Shown piece by piece: positions 21,600-33,039 of a stretch of DNA of 64,000 bases. This stretch comes from Eutrigla gurnardus (taxonomy: Eukaryota; Chordata; Actinopteri; Perciformes; Triglidae), in assembly GCA_963514095.1 (NCBI GenBank), contig OY741286.1, forward strand, positions 864,611 to 928,610, read 5' to 3'. Numbering within the stretch: the first letter of the stretch is position 1; each line of letters opens with the position of its first letter. The translations under genes and the position numbers were made by a program. A model generated the notes under the pieces. It was not told the origin of the DNA. It saw nothing but the letters and a program-made list of their open reading frames with translations, and ran no database searches.

Positions 21600-22622
21600 T
21601 TTCTAACGGGACACCAACATCACTCTCTCACCCCTCTCTCTCTCCCTCCTCTCTCTCATCCCTCTGTCTCTCTCCCTCTCTCTCCACTTCCTGCACTGTA
21701 AACGAGTACAAGCACATAGCACTATCTCCCTCCTCCCTCTCTCTATCTGTCTCACCCCCCTCTCTCTCTAGCTGTCTGTCTCACCCATGTCTCCCCCCTC
21801 TCTCTCTATCTGTCTCTCCCCTCCCTCTCTCTCTGTCTCCCCCTCTCCCTCTCCTCAGCTGTCTGTCTCACCCATGTCTCCTCCCTCTCTCTCTATCTGT
21901 CTCTCCCCTCCCTCTCTCTCTGTCTCCCCCTCTCTCTCTCCTCAGCTGTCTGTCTCACCCATGTCTCCCCCGCTCTCTCTCTATCTACTCCCCCCTCTCT
22001 CTCAAGCTGTTTGTCTCACCCATGTCTCCCTGTCTCTCTCTCTGTCTCCACCTCCCTCTATCTGCTCCCCCTCTCTCTCTCTCTAGCTGTCTGTCTCACC
22101 CATGTCTCCCCCTCTCTCTCTCTCTCTGTCTCCCCTCTCTCTCTGTCTCCCCCTTTCTATCTCTGTCTCCCCCTCTATCTGCTCTCCCCCTCTCTCTCTC
22201 TAGCTGTCTGTCTCCCCCATGTCTCCCCCCCCCCCCCCTCTCTCTCTCTCTTTCTGTCTCCCCCTTTCTATCTCTGTCTCCCCCCCCTATCTGCTCCCCC
22301 CTCTCTCTCTCTTTCTGTCTCCCCCTGTCTATCTCTGTCTCCCCCTCTATCTGCTCCCCCCCCCTCTCTCTCTCTCTCTCTAGCTGTCTGTCTCCCCCAT
22401 GTCTCCCCCTCTCTCTCTCTCTCTGTCTCCCCCTTTCTATCTCTGTCTCCCCCTCTATCTGCCCCCCCTCTCTCTCTCTCTAGCTGTCTGTCTCCCCCAT
22501 GTCTCCCCCCCCCCTCTCTCTCTCTCTCTGTCTCCCCCTTTCTATCTCTGTCTCCCCCTCTATCTGCTCCCCCCCCCCCCTCTCTCTCTCTAGCTGTCTG
22601 TCTCACCCATGTCTCCCCCGTG
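21600..22622. repeat. CT-rich low-complexity minisatellite
   Basis: About 1 kb of (CT)n/(CCT)n with a recurrent AGCTGTCTGTCTCACCCATG core at irregular spacing of about 60-180 bp (for example near 21770, 21860, 21940, 22090, 22200, 22385, 22485, 22590). Long ORFs in every frame are composition artefacts. Confidence 0.9.
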
Positions 22623-23100
22623 AGACATAATATGATATATATTTGCGTGGTTTTGTCATTTTATTGAATTTCATAGGATTGCAATAACAAGCAAAAATAA
22701 ACAATCGTTTCTGAGAACATTCATTATAATAACAATATGGACTCATCAGCTCTTCGGTAATGTAAACTGTGCAACCACAAAGGCACACTACATCATTTAT
22801 AATCTTCCAAAACATCTTTCTCCGTTAATGAGTCACTTTCTGAAAAAAACGTTTTTTTGATAGTGTAATTTCCTAGTGGCAACGAACGTCACACGAACAA
22901 GGGGCTGACCTACACATATGTGGCAATCGTTCACTTTGCACAGGTGTTGTAGAAAAGTCTCATGACAACTAAATGAAAAAAAAAAAAAAAAGTTCTCATT
23001 TTTATCTCACAACCACAAAGGGGCCTCCAGTTTGAGACAGAACTTCTACAAGGATCTGTAATATTTCTCCTCTGATATGGATTAACATGAACGTAAATGA
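22623..23100. other. AT-rich spacer, nothing recognised
   Basis: No ORF with a known domain. It contains an A run of about 15 at 22977-22991. Confidence 0.5.
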
Positions 23101-24050
23101 GACAAGACGCTGGAACGTGAATGCTGAAGCATTTTATTTAAGAGCTTATGTTAAACAGAGTCCTCCTGCAGCACTGCTGATCGCCAGTAGATGGCGACAC
23201 TAATTGAGAAATGCAAATGCATCAAGGTAGAAGCAGTAATCCTTCAGAAATGCGACACGTTATATACAGGTACATTTACTATAATTTTAATCGCCGCAGC
23301 ATCTGTGGGAACACAAGTGTTTAAAGAACGTGTTTCTTGGGTATCAGTTCAATAATGTGTTGGTCATGATGTGGTTCTTACCCTCCACTTGGGCTGTCAC
23401 GGTGTTCAGGATGCCCACCGACAGCAGGACAGCAGCTACCACAGAAAGATGCATGGTTCACTAGTCTTCACTGGTTCTTTACCAGCTACAGGCACTTCCT
23501 GGAGACATGTTTCGCATTTTAACCAACGGACTATTGTTTCTCTGTGTCTTTGAGGATTTTGTAGATCGATGTTTATTTTATCTGATGCAGTCAGGGGAGT
23601 CCCCCATGGATCAATTGTCGGACCCCTGTTGTTCAGTGTGTACATGCTGCCACAAAGACCTTTGGTTCAGTGGTGTAAACGTGGTGATGACACACATCCG
23701 TACTCTTCTCTGTCATCTGGAATCACTGTCCCTGATAAAAGATCAACATTTCTTGACGAGATTCTGATGTGAAGATCGACACGGTTCAGTGAATATGTTG
23801 TTAGCGTAGCACGAAGAAGGGAAGCGGCTAGTCCGTCTCTGGCCAACAAGCACATCAAAGCTTGCTAATAAATATGCTGTGACACATGTAACCCCCATCA
23901 AACATTTTGAAAATGAATATAGATAGCAGAGCGAACTATCCTCCACATGTTAGCATGCTGATATGTAATTCAGTCATCTACCCCAAAGACCTCAGGTTGT
24001 TGCCCTGTTTCTGATCTCCTAAAACGGACAGAAGACGAAGAAGCTCACCA
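23101..24050 (-). pseudogene. Inverted, gutted CTL-type lectin relic
   Basis: On the minus strand, exon 1 (23382-23454) is 73 nt with a GTAAGA donor and an open signal peptide starting MHLSVVAAVLLSVGILN, clearly related to CTL exon 1. A 3' UTR match with AATAAA (complement 23133-23138) lies only about 160 bp further on, so exons 2-5 are missing. The leader-exon sequence is recognisable near 23.97-24.05 kb. It is more diverged than the + strand copies, so it is an older member. It is interrupted by a LINE piece. Confidence 0.7.
23550..23730 (+). mobile_element. L2-like LINE RT fragment
   Basis: Reads VRGVPHGSIVGPLLFSVYML then shifts frame toward a THIRTLL-type remnant. GVPxGSxxGPLLF is the RT motif preceding the YADD box. 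About 180 bp, decayed, lying upstream of the inverted lectin relic. Confidence 0.6.
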
Positions 24051-24339
24051 CAGATGTGTTCTGGTTCCTCGTTGCTCCTCGTTCTGATAAAGTGTCTCTT
24101 CCTCTCACTCCAAACTCTCCGTTGGTGCCCTGTGGACATGTCGGCGTCACCAAATGGCACATTTTCATAAAATTAACAAACATGATCACTCCCACTCTTG
24201 TGGAAGTTGTCCGTGAGAAAAGATGGGTTGCCGTTTTATCCTCCAGCAATCTAGGAACAGGCTGACATGCAGTTTGCTATACTAGCAGGGTAACGCCTCA
24301 CCACTGTGTTTGTTTCTATGCTGGACCTGATCCAGTTCG

Positions 24340-24660
24340 GGGTCTTCGATCCAGGTGTGGCTCTACAAAGTGACCCTCTTTTCTTTACAGAGTCCGTCTC
24401 TCTTTGCTAAAGATTATCAAATCTGCAGCGTTCAGATGAGTGATGTCGCCTCTGGAGTAGAAACAGTGCAAATGTTTGATGAACGTTTGAATGTTTTAAA
24501 TAAATGAATATGTAAGGAGGACATTCAGAGCTACAAGGCAGTTCACACCGAAGCGAACCATTTAAGACCGTTTGCTTTGACAACACTGAAATGATAATGA
24601 ACAAACTTAAGGTCTTGTGATTAATTTAGTCTCTGGGTTTACTGAAGTCAGCTGGCACTC
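24340..24660 (+). repeat. Diverged copy of the lectin-unit flank
   Basis: Matches 3600-3870 (and the equivalent flanks at 25810, 35080, 42890, 52330) with many substitutions, in + orientation. No + strand lectin follows; the neighbouring lectin relic is inverted. Confidence 0.6.
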
Positions 24661-25290
24661 TGGTTGCTATTTACAACGTTTACTTGTAATAAACTTTAAA
24701 GACTCTCGTCGATATTATTGATGACAACTTTGTTGTGGTGAGCAAAAACCGCACAGGCATGTTAAATGATCAATATAAGATAAAACAAAAGTCTAAAAAT
24801 GCAACAAGGAAAATAGACCGAAATATGACAAAGACAAACAAAATAACAAGCGAAAGAGAACAATAAAGAAGGAAGAGCACCAAAAAGAAGAGTGAGGAAA
24901 ACAAGAACCTTTTTAATCAGGTCTTAATTTTGAAGGCACTTCAATGTGATTTGCACCAGCTGAGCTGGAAATGTGAGTTACCTATTATTTTAAGACTTAA
25001 AGTAATAGGTAACTCCCATAAACAGTGTTGTCAACTCCCTTGTAGCTCTGAATGGCAGAACAGCTACAAGAGAAAGGAATTTACTGAATGAATGTTCAAA
25101 TTACCGTCGAAACAAGCAAACGCATCCCAATCAGGCATGTAAGATTACTCTATTTTAAAAGTATTGTATTGGAAGCTGTTATTTGGTGCCACCTAGTGGT
25201 GGCAGAAAATAGCCGGTTTCAGGAGGAGGTGAACTCAGTGTTTCAGGAAGTTATTTATTCCTCCATGGGCTAATAGAGGGAGCATCAGTT
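24661..25290. other. Spacer with two hairpin-forming palindromes
   Basis: A near-perfect 41-bp palindrome lies at 24975-25015: left arm from GAGTTACCTATTA, right arm ending TAATAGGTAACTC, 19 of 20 bases pairing. A second inverted repeat follows, CTTGTAGCT (25039-25047) with AGCTACAAG (25062-25070). No gene was seen. They may be ends of decayed foldback elements. Confidence 0.55.
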
Positions 25291-25345
25291 AGACCAGAAG
25301 TCCTCAACGTTTTCAGGCCAAGAACCCACAAGTCCTACAGAGACC

Positions 25346-25712
25346 CAATGGAGGGACCCCCAAGGCCTATAGAGACCTGGTGGAGGGACCCCCAAGGCCT
25401 ATAGTGACCCGGTGGAGGGACCCCAAAAGCTTATAGTGACCCGGTGGAGGGACCCACAAGGCCTATAGAGCCCCGGTGGAGGGACCCTTGAGGCCTATAG
25501 AGACCCTGTGGAGGGACCCCCAAGGCCTATAGAGAACGGGTGGAGGGACCCCCAAGGCTGATAGTGACCCGGTGGAAGGAACCCCAAGGCCTATAGAGAA
25601 TGGGTGGAGGGACCCCCAAGGCTGATAGTGACCCAGTGGACGGAACCCCAAGGCCTATAGAGAACCGGTGGAGGGACCCCCAAGGCTGATAGTGACCCGG
25701 TGGAGGGACCCC
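25346..25712. repeat. 32-bp minisatellite, about 11 copies
   Basis: Head-to-tail repeats of a 32-bp unit with the core GGTGGAGGGACCCCCAAGGC followed by a CTATAG-type half. Alternating CCTATAGAGAA and CTGATAGTGACC variants in the right half suggest a two-unit higher-order step. There are no spacers, so it is not a CRISPR-like array. Confidence 0.88.
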
Positions 25713-26368
25713 CTATTACATATCATATAAAACTTTGCTCCCTATTAAACCGGGCCAATAATAATAATGTGTAGTGCAGCCTATAGTGCTATGTAATGAT
25801 GTATGTATATTGACCCTTAAAAAGTCCGTCTCTGTCAAGATGAAGTCTGCTGAGCTCAGTTTGGGTGAGTGGCATCGCTTCTGGAGTAGAAACTGTTCAA
25901 ATATCTAACAAACACTTTAAGTGCTATCTAATTCAATATGTAAGTATGACAATCATAGCTAGAAGGCATCAATGAATCCATCAAAGCTAGTTTGCTTTGG
26001 CAGCACTAGATACTTAAAGTCAAAGGGAGGGGACGGCAAATACCATTCTGCATGAGCGATGAGTTCATTGAGTTTACTGAGTCCGTACATTTACAAGCAG
26101 ATGCCCCGATACGGACACAGGAAAGACTAAATACACAAGAAATGAATGAGATAACCAGACACAGGTGGGCAGACATGAGGGCAGGCTGAAAACTGATCGA
26201 CCTTATTTGTAGTGTTGATGGAGCAGCTACAATGTTAGCATAGCCTTGCACCCCTCAACCAGACTCCATTCAGAAAACCAGCATTTTAAAGGTGTTTGTT
26301 TGTCGTCTCGCAGACAGACCTCACAAACCACAACTTCAGACTTTTTACAAATTGCCGTCATCGTGTAG

Positions 26369-26720
26369 CCGCTGGGGCTGCACAGTGGTGAAGTGGGTAG
26401 CACTGTCGCCTCACAGCAAGAGGGTCCTGGGTTTGATTCCCGGGTTGGGCCACTCCTTCTGTGTGGAGTTTGCATGTTCTCTCCGTGTAAGCGTGGGTTT
26501 TCTCCAGGTTCTCCCACAGTCCAAAGACATGCAGGATGGGGATAGGTTCATTGATGACTCTAAATGTCCCTTAGGTGTGAATGTGAGCGTGAATGGTTGT
26601 TTGTCTCTACATGTTGGCCCTGTGATGGAATGGCGACCTGTCCAGGGTGTACCCTGCCTTCACCCAATGACAGCTGGGATCGGCTCCAGCCCCCCCACGG
26701 TAGACAATGGATGGATGTAG
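26369..26720 (+). mobile_element. tRNA-derived SINE
   Basis: A box TGGTGAAGTGG (26386-26396) and B box GGTTTGATTCC (26430-26440) head a body of a type common in fish genomes ('gtgtggagtttgcatgttct', 'cccacagtccaaagacatgc'). It ends in a GGATGGATGTAG tail. It sits in the CTL-C upstream flank at a TGTAG site that is uninterrupted in the other units. Confidence 0.75.
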
Positions 26721-27017
26721 CCACTGCTCCTTTGCGTTGAAAGGAGACAGTTGAGGTGGTTCGGGCATCTGGTAAGGATGCCCCCTGGGCGCCTCCCTAG
26801 GGAGGTGTTTCAGGCGCGACCAGCTGGGAGGAGGCCACGGGAAGACCCAGGACTAGGTGGAGAGACTATATCTCCACCCTGGCCTGGGGACGCCTCGGGA
26901 TCCCCCAGTCAAAGTTGGCTGATGTGGCCCTGGAAAGGGAAGTTTGGGGTCGCCTGTTGAAGCTGCTACCCCTGCGACCCGACACCAGATAAGCGGTTGA
27001 TGATGAGAGATGAGTGA
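26721..27017 (+). mobile_element. LINE 3' end (RTE/Rex3-like?)
   Basis: Broken frames read RWFGHLVRMPPGRLP, then GRRPRED and further pieces, matching the C-terminus of a widespread fish LINE protein (GHL-RMP--RLP...GRR--GRPR-RW). It ends with GATGAGAGATGAGTGATGTAG, repeating the TGTAG site. Clade assignment is tentative. Confidence 0.6.
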
Positions 27018-27623
27018 TGTAGTTACTTCTGCATCCTTCTTATCTGTTTATTTATTTCGGCCATGATGGATGAAACCTCGTAGGTGTCTACATGCAAATA
27101 AACGGTAACGCAACTAAACACAAATGCTTCGGCAAATAAACACAACTGATAATGCATTCAAACTCATGCGAGAAATGCAAGACAAAAGTTCGCTACGCGA
27201 AATACTTTTCTTTCACACACCTTCAAGAAGAGTCAGTTGCATAAGTATACTTTCTCCCTGTGTTTATTCTCATGATTAAACATAATAAAACAAGACATTT
27301 GTTGATATTGGCAGAAGATTCCAATGTCCACAGGTCATGAGTTGGAAGTTTAAAAGTGGGTGGAAGTGCCTTCTGACAATCTGACAGAGGAGCAACGAGA
27401 ATCCTGAACACATCTGTGGTGAGCCTCGTCTTCTTCTTCTCTCTCTGTTTCAGGAGATCAGAAACAGGCCAACGAGCTGAGGTTCTCGGGTCCATGACTG
27501 AATTACAGTAAGATGCTGGAGCTGATGTGTGACTGATTCCCGAGGGATGAATGAAGTGTACTTCTGATTCTTTCCAGATCATATCTCATTTTCGGAGCAC
27601 TAAGACTTAGCGAAGCCTGAGCC

Positions 27624-30473
27624 ATGCATCCAGCTGTGGTAACTACTGTCCTGCTGTTGGTGGGCATCCTGAACACCGCAACAGCCGATCTCAGCAGTAA
27701 GTCCTGAAAGTTCTAAATGATGTGTTTGAGGCGCTGGATTCGAAAAAGTTCTGTGTGGCTCTGTTTATTGATCTATCCAAGGCTTTTGATACTGTGGACC
27801 ACAATCTCTTGCTACAAATTCTCCTCAAAAATGGTATTTCCAAACAGGCTGCCTCTTGGTTTGCTGATTATCTGACAAATAGGACACAATGTGTTCAGAT
27901 GGCTGGAGTAAGCTCCACCTTTCTTGAGGTAACTAAAGGTGTACCTCAAGGCTCAGTCTTAGGACCCATCCTTTTCACAATCTACATAAATAATCTGTGT
28001 GCAAACATATCAAATGCCTCATACCATCTTTATGCGGATGATACTGTAATTTATTGCTGCTCTCGTTCGATTGCTCAGGCATTTGAATTTTTGCAGTCCG
28101 CCTTTGATGCTGTACAGGTTCGATTGGAGAAACTGAAATTGGTTTTAAATGCTGATAAATCCAAACTGATGATTTTTTCAAATTCAGCTGTTCCCCTGGA
28201 AAATGTCCCTTCCATCAGAACTGTCCGGGGTGAAACTCTAGATTTGGTCACCAGTTATAAGTATCTGGGATTCATTATTGATGATGCACTTTCATTCAAA
28301 TTGCAGATTAAAAATTTGATCTCTAAATTAAGGGTAAAGCTCGGTTTCTTCTACAGAAACAAATCATGTTTTTCACTCAGAGCTCGGACGTTTCTGATGT
28401 CAGCAACCTTCATGTCTGTCCTTGATTATGGTGATGTGGTGTATATGGCAGCTTCATCCAGCTGCCTCAAATCCTTAACTCCGGTCTATCACTGTGCGCT
28501 GAGGTTCATTACTGGCTGTAGTCGCCTCACCCACCACTGTGAATTATACGCAAAAGCTGGCATGCCTTCCCTCAATGTAAGACGCCATACACATTGGATG
28601 ACCGTAGTTTTTAAGGCACTTCTTGGCCTGGCTCCGATATATTTATGCATGTTCCTTCAGAGAACTGGAAGCCGCTATGCCTTAAGGTCAAATGACATTC
28701 TGCACTTCACTGTTCCTCGAGCTCGGACTGAATCGGGAAAAAAAGCATTCAGTTTTGCTGCCCCTTCTGCTTGGAATGCTCTCCAATCTGAACTGAGATG
28801 ATCAGAACTTGTTTCATTGGAAACATTCCGCTCTACTTTAAGAAAACGTCAAAGGAAAACTTTTGAACAGTGCCTATGTTCTTAATTTGTTACTGTAAAT
28901 ATATCTTCTGCACTTTATTTGCCTATCGACTTGCACTTTAGTATTTGCTTATTCACTCGCACTTTAGTACTTAATATTTTAATGTTTTCATGTTTGTTTT
29001 TTGCTGCTTGTTTGTTGTTGTCTGTCTGTCCTGATTGTCATGACGTGTGCTGCTGCGTTTCTTGGCCAGGTCACCCTTGTGAAAGAGGTCTTGATCTCAA
29101 TGGGTTTTTTATCTGGTTAAATAAAGGTTAAAAGAAAAAGTACCACATCATCAACCAACACATCACCACAACCAAAACCTTGTCATTAACGCATGTGTTC
29201 TCCCACAGCCGATAGACTTAATTGGACGTGTGAGAATATGTACAAAGGGCAAGAATGTGGTGACGGATGGATGCGCATTGATGCGGGTCGCTGTATCAAA
29301 TACTTCCCAGAGGAAAAGACTTTCGCTGAGGCAAAGGTCAGAAACACCACATAAATCTATCTGTTATGATAAAGTCCTGGTGAAGACTAACACTTATATC
29401 CATTGTGATTTCAGGAACACTGCGAAGAGTTAGCGAGTAAACTGGTCTCAATCCACGGACTCGTCCAGATGACAGAAGCGCTTTGCACCACTCTGCGTGC
29501 CAGCAGTGATCGCCAGGATTTTTGGATTGGGACCATAAGATCAGGGGTAAGCAGTGAAACACCTCATTGTGATCAGAGATAAGACAGCCTGGCTGGTGAG
29601 TGAACTGACCGATGGATGAATGTGAGGAAGACCCTGATGGACGATACATAGAGGAGTATGTGGCTCACATGTCACCACTGATTCTCCACTTTGTGTTTTT
29701 CAGGATGACTTCGTAAACATCGATGGATCTGACTTTGACTTCAGCGTATGGTACGAATATCAGCCAGACAACTTTCAAGGAGCAGAGAACTGCGTTGAGG
29801 TGAACCACAAAGGTAAGGAAATATGGAGGTTGTACTTCTAAGAATGGGTGGAAGCAAAACATTTACAATGGAGTTTGAGAAAAATCTGAAAGACGGAATA
29901 ATTCAAACGTGATGCAAAGAACAACGGGTATCACAAGGAGCCAGTCATGCTGACAGGTTCATTTCTAAGTTGCATGTGCCTGATATGACATGATTAGGCC
30001 CATGGTTGTTGGTGTTTTATGAGGGTAGGACAAGTCCCATCCACTTTGTAAAATCATTACTTTGGATCAGCCCCTTCTATCAAAAGTCAGCGCATCCAGT
30101 GCTATTTTCAGTTTCAGTCCCTTGTAAGGGGGTTCCCCGTTTTGAGAACTGAACTGGTCCTCCACATGGATTCCCCTTAAATTGTCCCGGCCACATGTTT
30201 TTCTATTTGTATATGAAAGACGTTGCTCATAGTGACGAACCTACAGGGAATGATTACACAATTCTGCAGCCCCCTCAGGTCTACGCAGCAAACAGCAGAC
30301 ACACACAGTTAGAAGGAAGTAAAGCAGATGACAACAGAGTGAATGTTGGACTTACACCAGGTGACCACACGACCAATGGGATGTTTTCTCTTATATGTTC
30401 TCCAGACTGGGGATGGTGGAACGACGACAACTGCGACGACAAGAATAGCTTCATGTGCGCTAAGGTCATGTGA
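27624..30473 (+). CDS. CTL-C: C-type lectin with a LINE in intron 1
   Basis: Exons 27624-27696, 29209-29336, 29415-29546, 29704-29812, 30406-30473, giving 169 intact residues with the CTL-A layout (signal peptide, one lectin domain, QPD 131-133, WND 152-154). Differences from CTL-A include I35M, G72E, A87T and S93T. Intron 1 has grown from 73 nt to about 1.5 kb by a LINE insertion that leaves the GTAAGT donor and the acceptor untouched. The codon after the acceptor reads GATAGA (Asp-Arg), not a stop. AATAAA at 30602-30607. Splicing over the LINE is expected but unproven. Confidence 0.78.
27703..29137 (+). mobile_element. 5'-truncated LINE in CTL-C intron 1
   Basis: 1435 bp flanked by AAGT (27699-27702, 29138-29141). 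The ORF 27722-28801 starts inside the RT domain (FIDLSKAFDTVDH), then GVPQGSVLGP and YADDTVIY, and ends with SAWNALQSELR. A 3' UTR ends in TGGTTAAATAAAGGTTAAA. It is 5'-truncated, lacking the endonuclease. The sense orientation places its AATAAA in the lectin transcript, a possible premature poly(A) site. The clade is not certain (Rex1/L2-like). Confidence 0.82.
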
Positions 30474-30896
30474 TCGTCGCCAGCTGGTGTTTGGTTTTCA
30501 TTCTAAATCGGTGTCGCCATCTACAGACGATCAGCTGTGCTGCAGGTGGACCCATGTGTTTTATGATAACCGCTGCAAACACAAGCTCTTACATTTACTG
30601 CAATAAACGCTTCAGCATTCATGTTCCTGAGTCCTGTTTTACTTGTTCATGGTTGGTTATATGAGAGTAGAAAGCTGAAACATAATTGTGGCAGTTCTGC
30701 AACACATTTCATGGTGGGAGCATTATCGGTGCAATAATGTCAAAAATGTACTCGAACAAAAGAAAGAAACCTTCTGGTACTGACCAAGTATAGATTATAG
30801 AAGCTTTAAACTCCAAATTTGTTATCCTGTTGGTCACATACATCTTGACCTGAAACAACACATCCCTCACTTTAGATTGTGGTTTAGCAATGCCAT

Positions 30897-31069
30897 CGGT
30901 GGGCAGGTGGCGGAGTGGTTCGAGCGCATGCCATGTATGCACGTACGATATGCAGCTTACCCTGGTTTGTATCCCGGCCGGAGGTCCTTAGCTGCATTTC
31001 ACACCCCCCTGACTTTCCTATCCGTCCATTGCTAATAAAGGCATCTATGCCTGGAAAAATTGTTAAAAA
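30897..31069 (+). mobile_element. tRNA-derived SINE, copy after CTL-C
   Basis: A box TGGCGGAGTGG (30908-30918) and a B-box-like GGTTTGTATCC (30964-30974). An A-rich end is followed by a diverged target duplication (gcaatgccat / gaaataccat). The unit lacking it (block I near 7970) gives the empty site. Confidence 0.7.
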
Positions 31070-31222
31070 GAAATACCATAAATTTGGCAAAGAAAATGTA
31101 ATGTGTACAATATTATTAGAACTCTTTGAGATAAAGCAACACAGAACTATACACATTCATGACGCACCAGCTTCTTTTAATGCTTGAGCCTTTTATTCTT
31201 GCATTTTCTTTGCCAAAAGCAT
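31070..31222 (-). pseudogene. LDL lectin 3' UTR relic
   Basis: Matches 7975-8110, the 3' UTR of LDL-1, with the reversed poly(A) signal. Homology ends where the Gypsy fragment starts at 31223. No LDL coding exon follows. Confidence 0.65.
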
Positions 31223-32550
31223 AGAAAATGCTAACATGTATGGTGGTGCATGAAGCTAACGGTGCAGCATGGCCATGTTCATCAGAAATCTCGGCGAGTA
31301 CAAGGAAGGTCAAGAAGACTTTGAGTCATACCTCGAGAGGTTTGAGCAATGGATGATCGTAAACGAAGTGGAGGAAGGTAAACAGGCCAACGTTTTCCTG
31401 TCTGTAATAGGTGCAGAAGCCTATGGACTGTTAGGTGGCCTCGCATATGAAGTGCTGAGAGCACAACTATCATCCCATTACAAGCCCAAGCCACTAGTTA
31501 TCATGGAAAGGTATAAATTCCAAAAATGGAATCAGCAAGAAAATGAGTCCGTGTCGGATTATGTTGTAGCGTTGAAGCAGCTATCCACACATTGTGAATT
31601 TTGTCCCCATTTAGACGAAGCACTGAGGGACAGATTTGTTAGTGGATTGAAGGTGGAGGCTACTCAGTGAAAGTGCTTACTGACAAAATCTGACATTTTC
31701 AAAAGCATTTGAATTGTCTTTATCAATGGAAATGGCATCGAAGTATATGTTGGATTTCGCCAGCAAAATGAAAGGACCTGCCACGGTGAATAGGATCGAC
31801 AAGAAGAGAACAAAGGGTGCATGGAAAAGCAAGCCAGCCCCAAGTGATAATTCCAGACCACAGAGGACAGAAAATCACCAGCCCTGTTACAGATGTGGCA
31901 GTAGAAATCATACAGTGCAAGTATGTAGGTACAAAACGGAGACATGCCACAAGTGTTCAAAGGTAGGACACATAGCAAGGATGTGTAAAACTAAACAGGG
32001 ACATACACAGTATGTTGCTGAAAGTAGCAGTCTAAATGAGACAGCAGGAAATGGAGATGATGAACTGTTTGGGTCATATCCCTTGAATGCCTTGTATCCC
32101 ACATATATTGTTGGAAATGGAAAAAAGGAAATTACAGTAAATGTCCAATTAGAAGGAACTCCTCTAGGGATGCAGCTTGACACAGGAGCTGCTGTAACAC
32201 TTGTTTCTGAAATAGTGTATGACAAACATCTCTCTCATCTGCCACTGAAAGGAAGTAAAGTGCTCTGTCAGCCTTTTCCGGTGAAAACATTCCCTTGATG
32301 GGACAAGAGATTGTCAGTACGAAATATGGGAACCAGAGAGGAGATTTACCTCTAGTGATCATGAAGGGTGACAGACCAGCCCTCCTTGGCCATAACTGGC
32401 TCACCAACTTCAAACTAGACTGGACAAGGAGGCTTTGTCCATAATATTTGGCGTGACCAAATTTTCAGAAATACTTGTATGGCCTGAACTGAACTGTAAG
32501 TTTAGTTTAATAACTGACCACAAGCCCCTCCTTGCCACTTTGGGACCTAA

Positions 32551-33039
32551 AGCTGTGTACACACCGGAAGAACTGCCCGACTTGCGTCGGTAAATTCGGC
32601 GTCGGCTACTTAATATGGCCGACTCGAACAACGACATGGGCGGTTCACACCTACGGAATTACAGCCGACGCCATACGTTCCGCGCTTGCGCGAGATGTAA
32701 TTTCTCCAAAACAACAGGCGGCGCTAATCTGTATTGTGGGCCAAAAAACACGAAAACAGAAGTAGCCGGTCCTCTCTAGACCACCTTCTTCGATTCCACT
32801 GGTTATCTGGTATGTTTACCATCGTCACTTCCGGGCTTCACTGATTCGCTAGTCAAGCTGCTAGCCTCCACCAATCAGAATGGTAAAAGAATGACCGACT
32901 CGAATGGCGGATTACACATTTGAATCGGCTGAAATGAACGCCGGAGTGGGCCGATTCGAGCGACCACACCAAGGAGACTCATGTCACGGACGCCGACTCT
33001 CTCAAAGACGCCGATTTTCGGTCCGGTGTGAGCCCGCCT
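32551..33039. mobile_element. Harbinger-like MITE (489 bp)
   Basis: Ends AGCTGTGTACACACCGG and, inverted, AGGCGGGCTCACACCGG. TAA duplication at 32548-32550 and 33040-33042. Copies 1 and 4 of the Gypsy element keep a single TAA (1529-1531 in copy 1). TAA is the typical PIF/Harbinger target. No ORF of note. Confidence 0.75.

Noticed and set aside
22011..22667. Long overlapping ORFs rich in Ser, Leu and Pro (and Arg, Glu on the other strand)
   Set aside because: Pure composition effect of the CT repeat; frames are open on both strands.
25346..25712. CRISPR-like array
   Set aside because: Repeats are contiguous without spacers, in a vertebrate genome; it is a minisatellite.
30900..30980. A functional tRNA gene
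   Set aside because: A and B boxes are present but the sequence continues into a SINE body and repeats at 38099 and 49092 with retroposon flanks; no clean cloverleaf was seen.
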